A stretch of 19,975 bases of DNA, taken from the NCBI GenBank assembly GCA_937919165.1, contig CALFPO010000081.1, forward strand, positions 1-19,975, read 5' to 3'. Shown here piece by piece: positions 6,858 through 14,629 of this stretch (position 1 is the stretch's first letter; each line of letters opens with the position of its first letter). This DNA is from an uncultured Bacillota bacterium (GTDB lineage: Bacteria > Bacillota_I > Bacilli_A > Erysipelotrichales > Erysipelotrichaceae). The position numbers and the translations under genes were made by a program. Under the pieces are notes generated by a model, which made no database searches, was not told where the DNA came from, and saw only the letters and a program-made list of their open reading frames with translations.

Positions 6858-8246
6858 TTCCATGTTGATTTTAAGCAGCTGATTGAGCTCTACAGCATAT
6901 TCCATAGGAAGCTCTCTTGTAAACGGCTCAATAAAGCCAAGGATTATCATCTGTGTGGCATCTTCCTTGCTTAAGCCACGTGACATGAGATAGAAAAGCT
7001 GTTCTTCTGAGATCTTTGAAACGGTGGCTTCATGCTCGATGGTTGACGTATTGTTGCAGATGATGTTGGTCGGAATGGTATCAGAAGATGATATCTCATC
7101 CAATATCAAGGTATCGCATTCGACTTTGGCCTTCGAATGTTCGGCTTTGCTGTTCATGGATACAAGACCGCGATAGTTGACTTTGCCGCCGGTTCTGGCC
7201 AATGACTTTGATATGATGGTTGATGAAGTATTTTCTGCAAGATGGATCATCTTGGCTCCCGCATCCTGAAACTGCAGATTTGAGGCAACGGCGATGGAAA
7301 TGCATACGCCTTTGGCATTCTTGCCTGCCAAGATGCAGGCAGGGTATTTCATGTTCAGATGAGAGCCGATATTTCCATCTATCCATTCCATAATGCCGTT
7401 TTCTTCGACATATGTTCTCTTGGTCACAAGATTAAGGATATTTGTAGACCAGTTCTGGACTGTTGAATAGCGGCATTTGGCATTCTTCTTTACAAAGATC
7501 TCGACAACAGCCGCATGCAGGGAATCGTTTGAGTACTTCGGAGCAGTACATCCTTCAACATAATGAAGATCAGATTCTTCATCGCAGATAATCAGCGTTC
7601 TTTCAAACTGCCCCATCTGTTCTGAATTGATCCTGAAGTATGATTGCAGCGGCTTTTCTAGCTTCACGCCTTTTGGCACATAGATGAAGGAACCGCCTGA
7701 CCATACTGCTGTATTCAATGCGGCAAATTTGTTGTCCGCATAGGATACTACCTTTCCGAAATATTCTCTGAACAGTTCAGGGCATTTCTTCAGGGCTGTA
7801 TCTGTATCGTAGAAGATAACGCCCTTTTCTTCTACTTCCTTAAGCATGTTGTGATAAACAACTTCGGATTCATACTGAGTCGAAACGCCTGCCAGAAACT
7901 TCTGTTCGCTCTCAGGTATCTTCAGTTTCTCGAAAGTGTTTTTGATGGTCTCAGGAACTTCATTCCAGTCTTTCTCAACTTTCTTGGAAGGCTTCTTATA
8001 GTAGACGAAATCGTTGAAGTCAATTTCGCTTAGATCTGGTCCAAAAGATGGCAAAGGCATCTCAAGGAACTTATGATATGCCTTCAGTCTCAACTCCAGC
8101 ATCCATTCTGGCTCTTCCTTTGCAGCTGAAATAGCTCGAATGATATCATCGCTCAATCCCTTGCCGGTATTGAAAATGGTGACATCTTCGTCCTTGAAAT
8201 CGTATTTGTATTCGTCTTGCGAATTTAGTATCTCTTTATTTTTCAT
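6843..8246 (-). CDS. sufB: Fe-S cluster scaffold subunit SufB
   Basis: Core subunit of the SufBCD scaffold, which assembles Fe-S clusters from SufS sulfur and iron. The 467 residues match the Bacillus SufB length. Family stretches are visible: an N-terminal segment ending SFGPDLS, then SGGSFIYVPKGV (about 199-210), EGCTAPKY, NWSTNILNLVTKR, the beta-helix core, and the C-terminal STIEHEATVSKISEEQLFYLMSRGL that contacts SufC and SufD. As last gene of sufCDSUB it overlaps the sufU end by 11 nt. AAGGA sits only two bases before the ATG, so translation probably depends on coupling. Its stop codon is embedded in the operon terminator. Confidence 0.97.
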   Translation of the reverse strand: MKNKEILNSQDEYKYDFKDEDVTIFNTGKGLSDDIIRAISAAKEEPEWMLELRLKAYHKFLEMPLPSFGPDLSEIDFNDFVYYKKPSKKVEKDWNEVPETIKNTFEKLKIPESEQKFLAGVSTQYESEVVYHNMLKEVEEKGVIFYDTDTALKKCPELFREYFGKVVSYADNKFAALNTAVWSGGSFIYVPKGVKLEKPLQSYFRINSEQMGQFERTLIICDEESDLHYVEGCTAPKYSNDSLHAAVVEIFVKKNAKCRYSTVQNWSTNILNLVTKRTYVEENGIMEWIDGNIGSHLNMKYPACILAGKNAKGVCISIAVASNLQFQDAGAKMIHLAENTSSTIISKSLARTGGKVNYRGLVSMNSKAEHSKAKVECDTLILDEISSSDTIPTNIICNNTSTIEHEATVSKISEEQLFYLMSRGLSKEDATQMIILGFIEPFTRELPMEYAVELNQLLKINMEGAIG

Positions 8247-8664
8247 ATTCCTTAATCAGATCTTCTATGGCATGTATGCCGATTGTTCCGCATTTGATGC
8301 GATTGGCTTGCTGATAGAGCGTATCGAAAGCATTGGCCTCTTCCAATCTATCTTCATCAAAGGGCTTCTCATCGATCATCTTATAGTACTCATCGATGAT
8401 TTCTTTGGCTTCCGACAGACTCTTCCCTGTCACAAGATCGCACATTATGTCGGTTGATGCGGTGCAGATCGTACATCCTACGCCGTCAAATTTAACGTCC
8501 TGTATAACACCATCTTTTGCAAGCATATAAACAGTTATGTCGTCGATGCACGATTCAGACGCATTATGGATAGACATGTATTCAGCATCCTCCACTTTCT
8601 GCTTATTGTTAGGATTTGAATAGTGGTCCAGCATTATCTCTCTTTTAAGTTCTTTTTCCATCAT
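8236..8664 (-). CDS. sufU: Sulfur-transfer protein SufU
   Basis: Zinc-binding sulfurtransferase that accepts persulfide from SufS and passes it to SufBCD in Gram-positive bacteria. The 142-residue protein has the SufU site: C39-x-D41 (SCIDD), C64 in DGVGCTIC, and C125 in IKCGTIG, with the roughly 20-residue insertion between the second and third ligands that separates SufU from IscU. Extra cysteines at C67 and C75 lie beside C64. The start forms ATGATG over the sufS TGA, without an obvious Shine-Dalgarno sequence. It sits next to its partner sufS. Confidence 0.95.
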   Translation of the reverse strand: MMEKELKREIMLDHYSNPNNKQKVEDAEYMSIHNASESCIDDITVYMLAKDGVIQDVKFDGVGCTICTASTDIMCDLVTGKSLSEAKEIIDEYYKMIDEKPFDEDRLEEANAFDTLYQQANRIKCGTIGIHAIEDLIKEYEK

Positions 8665-9887
8665 AGTATGCTATCCACACATTTCTCTATTGTCGTCTCT
8701 TTTATCACTTCTATGAAACGATCGATCTCTTCTTTGGTGTTGTAGAAATACATCGAAGCTCTGATCGTTTCGGTTGCTTCTATTACATTATGAATGATCT
8801 TGGCGCAATGGTTTCCGCTTCTTACCGCAATATTCTTGCTGCTGAAATATGAAGCGGCATCCTGAGCGAATATTCCTTTGATATTGAAGGCAACGATACC
8901 AGTATCAGAATCAAGATTGTATATTTCGACATTATCAAGCTCTTTGAGTTTAGACATGAAATAGACAGTCAGTTCCTTGCAGTATTCTTCAATGTTCTTC
9001 ATTCCTATGCTTTCAAGATATCCAATGGCTTCGCCTAATCCCAGAACACCTTCAATATTTGGCGTGCCTGCCTCGAATTTCTCGGGAGTTTCCTTAAGGA
9101 TGATGTTTGTCTCCTTATCGAATCTGGCGTTAGCGCCTCCACCGAATGCTATAGGATCCATGGCATCAAGATACTCTTTCTTGCCATATAGAACACCTAT
9201 GCCGGCAGGACCGCACATCTTATGAGATGAGAACGATAGAAAATCCACATCAAGATCATTCACATCAACAGGAAGATGAGGAACAGCCTGAGCTCCATCG
9301 ACATTTACGATTGCATTGTATCTATGCGCAATCTTGCATATATCCTTGATGGGATTCACATAGCCAAGCACATTCGATACATATGTCAACGAAACGATTC
9401 TTACTTTGCCGTCGCTGAAGCATTCTTCAAATCTCTCCATATCGACAGTGCCGTTGTCATTCAAAGGAATGTATCTGATTTCTATTCCGATCTTATTCTT
9501 TAGAGCAAACCACGGAAGAATATCAGATGCATGCTCCAGAAGGCTGGTAAGTACGACATCACCTTTCTTGAGGAATTTTTCGCCATAGCCAAACGCTACA
9601 GTATTGAGTGAGGCTGTATCTCCAGCGGTATAGACGATGCATCTTTCATCATCAGCCTTCAGAAAATCTCTGATTATCTTTCTTGTATCGTCATATTCCT
9701 TTGATACCTTATGCGAAAGATCATAGTCTCCACGATGGATATTGGTATTGAAAAAGCTATAGTAATCGCAAACCTTGTCTATCACGCATTGTGGTTTGAA
9801 TGAAGTCGCTCCTGAATCGAAATATGCCAATTCCGGATTGTTTCTGATCATCGGAAAATCATTTCTGATCTTTTCTACATCGAACAT
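8661..9887 (-). CDS. sufS: Cysteine desulfurase SufS
   Basis: PLP-dependent enzyme that takes sulfur from L-cysteine, leaving alanine, and forms a persulfide on an active-site cysteine. The 408 residues match group II desulfurases. PLP-binding K223 sits in SSHKMCGPAGIG, D197 in NVDGAQAVPH, H119 stacks on the cofactor (LLEHASD), and persulfide-carrying C361 lies in the short RSGNHCAK loop typical of SufS rather than IscS. Where most relatives read EHHSN or EHASN, this one has EHASD (N to D at 122). The start is 13 nt inside the sufD 3' end. It feeds SufU, encoded immediately downstream. Confidence 0.96.
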   Translation of the reverse strand: MFDVEKIRNDFPMIRNNPELAYFDSGATSFKPQCVIDKVCDYYSFFNTNIHRGDYDLSHKVSKEYDDTRKIIRDFLKADDERCIVYTAGDTASLNTVAFGYGEKFLKKGDVVLTSLLEHASDILPWFALKNKIGIEIRYIPLNDNGTVDMERFEECFSDGKVRIVSLTYVSNVLGYVNPIKDICKIAHRYNAIVNVDGAQAVPHLPVDVNDLDVDFLSFSSHKMCGPAGIGVLYGKKEYLDAMDPIAFGGGANARFDKETNIILKETPEKFEAGTPNIEGVLGLGEAIGYLESIGMKNIEEYCKELTVYFMSKLKELDNVEIYNLDSDTGIVAFNIKGIFAQDAASYFSSKNIAVRSGNHCAKIIHNVIEATETIRASMYFYNTKEEIDRFIEVIKETTIEKCVDSIL

Positions 9888-10603
9888 ATCTCATCAACCT
9901 TTCCGATAGCTTCAGCTTCAATCATTTCTCCATCCTTAAATTCGCTATAGAAATCCTTGCCAGGCATAAGATAAGACTTCAGTATAAGGTTCAAAGCATC
10001 TTTCTTTCCCAATCCTCTAGAATTCATATAGAACAGAACCTCTTCATCCAAAGTTCCTGATGAAAGCGAATGGGATGCTTCAACATCATTCTCATCGATA
10101 TTCAAAACAGGAAGGACTCTTGCTTTCTTAGGATTGCCGATAGTCAGGCAATGACTTTTCTGATGACATTTGCTGCGCTTGGCGCCTTTAGAAATGTTGC
10201 CGATGCAGTCTAGCGAGAAATCGCTGTCATCTAGACAGACGATATTGTTTCTTATGTTCACGTCAGAGTCTGATTCGGCATTGGTCAAATCAAAAATGAC
10301 TTGCTTTCTCATTGTTCCCAAATAGGTCGAATCGATGAGCAGTTCACTCTTTGACATAATGTTGATCTTTGCATTCTGGACAAGATCATAAGGGTTAAGT
10401 TCAAGATAGCAGATATGGACCTTGGAATTGCTTATGGTTCCTGTTTCTTTTAGATTCAGCCCCTCTTTACAATCATTAAAGACAAGAACGCTATATTCTC
10501 CGTCTTTAAGTTCATATTCAAGAACGGTCTTTGGATCCTTAACGACAATCGTGCAGGACTTATCGATCTTCATTGTAAAATTGTTTTCAATAGGCTCAGG
10601 CAT
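9875..10603 (-). CDS. sufD: Short SufD-like scaffold subunit
   Basis: Partner of SufB in the SufBC2D scaffold. Start chosen at the ATG 10601-10603, with AGAGG about six bases upstream, rather than a GTG at 10625-10627; this gives 242 residues. Classical SufD is about 400-440 residues, so most of the N-terminal region and part of the beta-helix are missing. The C-terminal core is clear: NIDENDVEASHSLSSGTLDEEVLFYMNSRGL holds the conserved His (H178) and the helical SufC-binding tail. It overlaps sufC by 8 nt and sufS by 13 nt. Position and tail make SufD the best call. The frame is intact with overlaps at both ends, so this looks like a genuine short form rather than a decayed gene. Confidence 0.88.
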   Translation of the reverse strand: MPEPIENNFTMKIDKSCTIVVKDPKTVLEYELKDGEYSVLVFNDCKEGLNLKETGTISNSKVHICYLELNPYDLVQNAKINIMSKSELLIDSTYLGTMRKQVIFDLTNAESDSDVNIRNNIVCLDDSDFSLDCIGNISKGAKRSKCHQKSHCLTIGNPKKARVLPVLNIDENDVEASHSLSSGTLDEEVLFYMNSRGLGKKDALNLILKSYLMPGKDFYSEFKDGEMIEAEAIGKVDEICSM

Positions 10604-11420
10604 TCTTACCTCTTGGATTTCTGGCACAGGTTCCCAAAGAATAGACCATTGGACGTTCTTCCTTGATTGGCGAAATCTTCAATTCATCATAAAGCCAATC
10701 ATATCCATCTGAATCGATCTTATATACAAGCTCATCATCGCCTTCCACAACAATCCTGCCATCGACGATGACATGCGAGTGTGTAGGCTTGACAAGCGTA
10801 AAGAATCTCTCATAATGTGAAACAACCATAAGGCCTAGATTCGATTCTTCCTTCAGCTTATTGATCGCATCGCTGACAAGTTTGATGGCATCGACATCAA
10901 GACCACTATCTATTTCGTCCAGCATCGCAATGCTTGGTTTCAGCATCATCATCTGCAGAATCTCGTTGCGCTTCTTCTCGCCACCAGAAAAACCGTCATT
11001 CACAAAACGATGGGCTAGGTCTTCCTTCATCTTCAGTGCAGAAACATTGCTCTCCATTTCCTTGATGAATTTGAAAAGCGATATGTTCTTTTCTAGACGT
11101 GCATTGATTGCAGCTCTAAGAAAATCGGAATTCGTGACTCCGTTTATCTCCTTTGGATACTGCATAGCCAGGAATAAGCCTTTCCTGCTTCTTTCATCTA
11201 CACTCATCTTCAATACATCTTCACCATTGAAGACTATCTCACCGGATGTGACTGTATAGGCAGGATGTCCCATGATGCTTTGCAACAAGGTCGATTTGCC
11301 ATTTCCGTTTGGACCCATGATCGCATGGATTTCGCCTTCCTTGACAGTCAGGTCCAGACCTTTAAGTATCTCTTTTTCGCCTACAGAAACGTGCAGGTCT
11401 TTAATCTCTAGAATATTCAT
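10596..11420 (-). CDS. sufC: Fe-S assembly ATPase SufC
   Basis: ABC-type ATPase whose dimerisation drives rearrangement of the SufBCD scaffold. Walker A GPNGNGKST (36-44), Q-loop LAMQYPKEI, ABC signature FSGGEKKR, Walker B plus MLDEIDSGLD, and switch VVSHYER are all present. I chose the ATG at 11418-11420: GGTGAT lies four bases upstream and the predicted transcript begins near 11430, so an ATG at 11430-11432 would have no leader. The product has 274 residues against about 250 for relatives; the excess is a C-terminal tail after GYDWLYDELK that ends in a basic segment. First gene of the operon; overlaps sufD by 8 nt. Confidence 0.96.
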   Translation of the reverse strand: MNILEIKDLHVSVGEKEILKGLDLTVKEGEIHAIMGPNGNGKSTLLQSIMGHPAYTVTSGEIVFNGEDVLKMSVDERSRKGLFLAMQYPKEINGVTNSDFLRAAINARLEKNISLFKFIKEMESNVSALKMKEDLAHRFVNDGFSGGEKKRNEILQMMMLKPSIAMLDEIDSGLDVDAIKLVSDAINKLKEESNLGLMVVSHYERFFTLVKPTHSHVIVDGRIVVEGDDELVYKIDSDGYDWLYDELKISPIKEERPMVYSLGTCARNPRGKNA

Positions 11421-11436
11421 TTTTATCACCATAATG

Positions 11437-11465
11437 ATTATAGCACGGGCCTTTCATAAAGACTC
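11437..11465 (-). promoter_or_regulatory. suf operon promoter (extended -10)
   Basis: Minus-strand TATAAT (11442 down to 11437) is preceded by TGC, giving an extended -10 TGCTATAAT. The -35 region around 11460-11465 is poor, as is common for extended -10 promoters. The predicted start near 11430 gives about a 10-nt leader holding only the sufC ribosome-binding site. I saw no convincing operator or riboswitch in the intergenic region 11421-11568. Confidence 0.6.
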
Positions 11466-11518
11466 TATTTACTATCTGTATAAGATTATGAAATTTAGCT
11501 GAATTCGTTTCTTCTAAA

Positions 11519-11547
11519 TTGAACAAAGCATACAAACACTATATAAT
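11519..11547 (+). promoter_or_regulatory. Promoter of the prsA-like operon
   Basis: TTGAAC (11519-11524) and TATAAT (11542-11547) with an exact 17-nt spacer, 21 nt upstream of the ATG. The leader carries a strong Shine-Dalgarno sequence, GGAGGA at 11558-11563. It fires away from the suf promoter in the same intergenic region. Confidence 0.75.
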
Positions 11548-11568
11548 AATATAGTTTGGAGGATTACT

Positions 11569-12567
11569 ATGGACTACAAAGAAATGTTCAAAAAATACTG
11601 GTTTGTAGGTATTGTGGCTCTAGTCTTGCTGGTGTTCATCGGCATGTATGCGGCCGATGCCTACAAGAACAGAGAAATCTATGTAAAGAATAAACAGGTA
11701 GACGGCAAGGATGTTGTCTATACTCTCAATGGAGAGCCAGCCTTTGCCGATGACCTGTTCGAAACACTGTATGACAGCAACGGCATCGCAAGCTCTTTCA
11801 GTGCTCTGCAGCGTTCAGTGCTTGATCAGGGCTTTGAAACAACTCAGGAAATGTCTGATATTGCCGCCAACTATGCATCATATGTCGTTTCGTCATATGG
11901 TCAAGATACCATTCTTGAACAGCTTAAAACAGTTGGCTATACAGGCGATGTCAATGACATAACCCAATACTACATCGATGGCCAGAAGCAGAATCTCATG
12001 TGCAAAGAATTTCTCGATGCCAATTGGGACAAAGAAGCTAAGCCATACGTTGATGAGAATGAGCCAAGAATCATCTATCATATTCTGGTTACTGTAAAAG
12101 AAAAGACCGAAAGCACCGATGAAGAAGGAAACGTTGTCTATACAGCTAAGCCAACTGAAGAGGAAACCAAGAAACTCAATGATGTTCTTGAAGCATTGAA
12201 GACCAGAGATTTTACTGATGTTGCTGCTGAAATGTCAGATGATGGCTCGGCACAGATCGGTGGCTATATCGGCATCATCGGCAAGAATAATGCTACAGAT
12301 TACTATGATGTCTTCTCTAAGAAGTCATTAGAGCTTAAAGAAGATGAAGTCAGTGATGTCATCACTTCACAGGCTGGATATCATATCATCTGGAATGCCG
12401 GCATGTCTAAGGATAAGCTGCTTGCCAATGAAGATTTCATGGCATGGCTCGAGAAACTCAACCCTGTCTTCGGTGTGAATGCCGTCATGGACAAGGCTAA
12501 TGAACTTGGCTATGTAATCAAGGATCAGAAGCTGCTGGATGCAATCAATGCAGAGATTGGAGAATAA
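11569..12567 (+). CDS. prsA: Membrane-anchored PrsA-like parvulin foldase
   Basis: Extracytoplasmic peptidyl-prolyl isomerase/chaperone assisting folding of secreted proteins. The 332-residue protein has a short basic N-terminus, a membrane helix at about 11-29 (WFVGIVALVLLVFIGMYAA), a helical chaperone region (35-160) and a parvulin domain at about 165-277. Parvulin marks are YHILV with H171, DFTDVAAEMSDDGSAQIGGYIG (214-235) read in two parts, and QAGYHIIW with H272. There is no lipobox cysteine, so it is anchored by an uncleaved helix, unlike the lipoprotein PrsA of Bacillus. Start supported by GGAGGA five bases upstream. The next gene begins one base after its stop and encodes a related lipoprotein. 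Function in folding is well supported by family; substrates are unknown. Confidence 0.88.
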   Translation: MDYKEMFKKYWFVGIVALVLLVFIGMYAADAYKNREIYVKNKQVDGKDVVYTLNGEPAFADDLFETLYDSNGIASSFSALQRSVLDQGFETTQEMSDIAANYASYVVSSYGQDTILEQLKTVGYTGDVNDITQYYIDGQKQNLMCKEFLDANWDKEAKPYVDENEPRIIYHILVTVKEKTESTDEEGNVVYTAKPTEEETKKLNDVLEALKTRDFTDVAAEMSDDGSAQIGGYIGIIGKNNATDYYDVFSKKSLELKEDEVSDVITSQAGYHIIWNAGMSKDKLLANEDFMAWLEKLNPVFGVNAVMDKANELGYVIKDQKLLDAINAEIGE

Positions 12568-12568
12568 T

Positions 12569-13426
12569 ATGAAGAAATTAATCGTTATCTTACTTTCAGT
12601 GCTTTGCCTAACTGCCTGCAGCGGCAAGCCAGAATATGCCAATATCTCCAATGGCAATGAGGTTGTATTCGAATCTCCAAATGGTTCCTTCACCAAGGGC
12701 GACCTCTACAAGATGCTTAAGGTCAGCTCAAAAGATGCTGTAAAGACCGATATCGTAAATAAAATTGCTGAACTCAAGAACATTGATCTTGAGCAGCTCA
12801 GAAAAGATGCTGAAGATTATGCCCAGATCTATATCGATTATGGCTACGAATCATATATCACTTCATACTATGGATCTTTAGAGACATTCATCAAAGAATA
12901 CATCAACAGCGAAATTCTCTATGAATTGGCTTATGACTATTGCCTTGAGAAGTATGATGAGACTGTTGCTATGGATAGGCCAGTCAAGATGCAATTTGCG
13001 TACTTTGATGAGAAGGAAGCAGCCGAAAAGACAGTTGAAGACTTCAATGGCGGTGCTGAATTCGATGTCGCTGCAAAAGAAAATGGATATCTATACGATA
13101 TCCCTATGAATATCTTCTTGGATTCAGATACGACTTTACCTCTTGAAGTAAAGGAATACATCAATTCTACCGAAACGCTTGGAATCTCAACCATCATTCC
13201 TGTTACCAAATCAACTCAAGATGCCAATGGAAATATTGCTGAAACTACAACATACTATTTGCTTAACATCGATTCCAAGAATGCAGAAGAATTCAAGGAA
13301 GACTATATCGCCAAGAAGCAGGAAGAAGTAGACCCAGAAATGCTCACAAACCTATTGATGAGTCAGTATGAAATAGAATATTTCGACCAGGACATCTACG
13401 ATATGATGATGTCTGAAGGTGAATAG
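12569..13426 (+). CDS. PrsA/SurA-like lipoprotein without a recognisable parvulin domain
   Basis: A 285-residue predicted lipoprotein. The ATG at 12569 starts a classical signal peptide (MKKLIVILLSVLCLTAC) with lipobox LTAC and lipidated C17; GGAG lies seven bases upstream, within the end of prsA. An ATG-like codon 30 nt earlier would spoil the signal peptide and was rejected. The mature part begins with a PrsA-like segment (NEVVFESPNGSFTKGDLYKML) and a helical region like the chaperone domain of the upstream protein. The stretch corresponding to the parvulin domain (about 140-250) lacks the HIL, GG and GYH motifs. I infer a divergent paralogue kept as a chaperone or accessory factor without isomerase activity. 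Acidic C-terminus. Probably co-transcribed with both neighbours. Confidence 0.8.
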   Translation: MKKLIVILLSVLCLTACSGKPEYANISNGNEVVFESPNGSFTKGDLYKMLKVSSKDAVKTDIVNKIAELKNIDLEQLRKDAEDYAQIYIDYGYESYITSYYGSLETFIKEYINSEILYELAYDYCLEKYDETVAMDRPVKMQFAYFDEKEAAEKTVEDFNGGAEFDVAAKENGYLYDIPMNIFLDSDTTLPLEVKEYINSTETLGISTIIPVTKSTQDANGNIAETTTYYLLNIDSKNAEEFKEDYIAKKQEEVDPEMLTNLLMSQYEIEYFDQDIYDMMMSEGE

Positions 13427-13427
13427 G

Positions 13428-13820
13428 ATGTGCATCTTCTGCGAAATCATACAAGGAAACATACCTTCAAAGAAGATATACGAAGACGATGATATCCTTG
13501 CTATATTGGATATATCCCAGACAACCAAGGGTCATACCCTGGTAATGTCAAAGAAACATTATGATAATTTCCTCGAAATGCCCAACGAGGAACATAAGAA
13601 ACTCATGGGTAAGGTTCAGGAAATCGCCAAGAAAGTCATCGGTAGTCTTGATGCCAAAGGATGCAACATCCTGATCAATACCAATGAGGTTGCAGGCCAA
13701 AGCGTAAATCATATTCATGTCCATATCATTCCTCGATATGCTGAAAATGACTCCATCAAGATCGAATTCAAAGAGAACTCCCTTGATCTAGACGAAATAC
13801 TTAATCAAATAAATAGATAG
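13428..13820 (+). CDS. hit: HIT-family nucleotide hydrolase/transferase
   Basis: A 130-residue histidine-triad protein, of the Hint-like branch that hydrolyses nucleoside phosphoramidates and related nucleotide adducts. CIFCEIIQG (2-10) is the usual N-terminus with a CxxC pair, and the triad HIHVHIIPR (95-103) supplies H95, H97 and catalytic H99. I chose the ATG at 13428, with AAGGTG about seven bases upstream, over an in-frame GTG at 13419. It starts 1 nt after the lipoprotein stop and ends in a strong terminator, so it is last in the prsA operon. Linkage of hit with prsA also occurs in Bacillus. The physiological substrate is not deducible. Confidence 0.95.
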   Translation: MCIFCEIIQGNIPSKKIYEDDDILAILDISQTTKGHTLVMSKKHYDNFLEMPNEEHKKLMGKVQEIAKKVIGSLDAKGCNILINTNEVAGQSVNHIHVHIIPRYAENDSIKIEFKENSLDLDEILNQINR

Positions 13821-13846
13821 GACTTCCTTACGGAAGTCCTTTTTTT
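13819..13846 (+). terminator. Rho-independent terminator of the prsA-hit operon
   Basis: Perfect 9-bp stem, AGGACTTCC (13819-13827) and GGAAGTCCT (13832-13840), with a 4-nt loop and six T residues at 13841-13846. The stem begins in the last two bases of the hit stop codon, and the T run ends at the convergent ymdB stop codon. It may also serve ymdB, although the minus-strand T run is weak. Confidence 0.92.
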
Positions 13847-14629
13847 CTAGTATGGCCTTATCTGTATCCTTCTGATATCGATTGGCTTTTTTTCTTTTTC
13901 ATCAATCTCGATGATTGCTGCAGAGAAGATTGCCGATCCTTCAGCTATGGAATAGACGGTCTTCTCATGATCTATCCTTGATCTTATCGATTCATCGATA
14001 TCTCTTCCGATAATCGATTCATAAGCACCACACATGCCGACATCAGTTATGAAGGCACAATCATCAATCAGCCTTTCATCTGCAGTCTGTACGTGCGTAT
14101 GAGTGCCGATTACAACCTTTGCGATATCTTTATAGTATTCAGCAAAAATACGCTTCTCTGCTGTTGTTTCGGCATGCAGATCGACAAAATAGAAATCAGG
14201 AAACATGTTCTTGGTATTGCTTATGACCGCATTCATCGCATCGAATGGATCGGAGCTCGATTCTCCTATCAAAACATCTCCAAGAATATTGGTAAGACAG
14301 AATTTCATGCCCTTATACTCGACCATCCTATAGTAGTTTTCGCTAGTCCTCTTGATGTGATTGTAAGGTACGACAAGTTTGTCCATCTCATCGATATGTT
14401 CAATGATTTCGGACTTAGAGAAGGCATGATTGCCGAGCGTTATATAATCTATTCCTTCGTTAAGAAGATTTCGATAAATCTTATATGTAATGCCTTTTCC
14501 ATGTGCGGAATTCTCACCATTCGCTATCGTAAGATCGATCTTATATTCATTCTTTAGAGAATATAAAAGCGAAGAGACGATGTCTCTTCCGCTTTTTCCT
14601 ACAATGTCACCAATAAATAGAATTCTCAT
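13847..14629 (-). CDS. ymdB: YmdB-family metallophosphoesterase
   Basis: Calcineurin-like phosphodiesterase of the TIGR00282/YmdB family. The Bacillus member hydrolyses 2',3'- and 3',5'-cyclic nucleotides and affects biofilm and sporulation decisions. The 260-residue protein has the two-metal site: D8 (GDIVGKSG), E39-N40 (NGENSAHG), N67-H68 (LGNHAFS), H152 (DLHAETTAEK), and H177/H179 (GTHTHVQTAD). Length is that of the family. The start codon shares one base with the rny stop (TAATG), and the rny-ymdB order is conserved in Firmicutes, consistent with a shared role in RNA metabolism. Cytosolic. It converges on hit and may share its terminator. Confidence 0.95.
   Translation of the reverse strand: MRILFIGDIVGKSGRDIVSSLLYSLKNEYKIDLTIANGENSAHGKGITYKIYRNLLNEGIDYITLGNHAFSKSEIIEHIDEMDKLVVPYNHIKRTSENYYRMVEYKGMKFCLTNILGDVLIGESSSDPFDAMNAVISNTKNMFPDFYFVDLHAETTAEKRIFAEYYKDIAKVVIGTHTHVQTADERLIDDCAFITDVGMCGAYESIIGRDIDESIRSRIDHEKTVYSIAEGSAIFSAAIIEIDEKEKKPIDIRRIQIRPY

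Noticed and set aside
10861..11259. 132-codon plus-strand frame
   Set aside because: Antisense to the sufC ATPase motifs; a by-product of codon bias.
11421..11568. Riboswitch or Fe-S regulator site in the suf/prsA intergenic region
   Set aside because: The suf leader is about 10 nt and the prsA leader about 15 nt, too short for a riboswitch, and no inverted repeat resembling a known operator was seen.
12539..12568. Earlier start for the second PrsA-like protein
   Set aside because: Would put ten polar residues before a textbook lipoprotein signal peptide; GGAG fits the ATG at 12569.
14093..14557. 154-codon plus-strand frame
   Set aside because: Antisense to ymdB over its metal-site motifs; no family resemblance or RBS.
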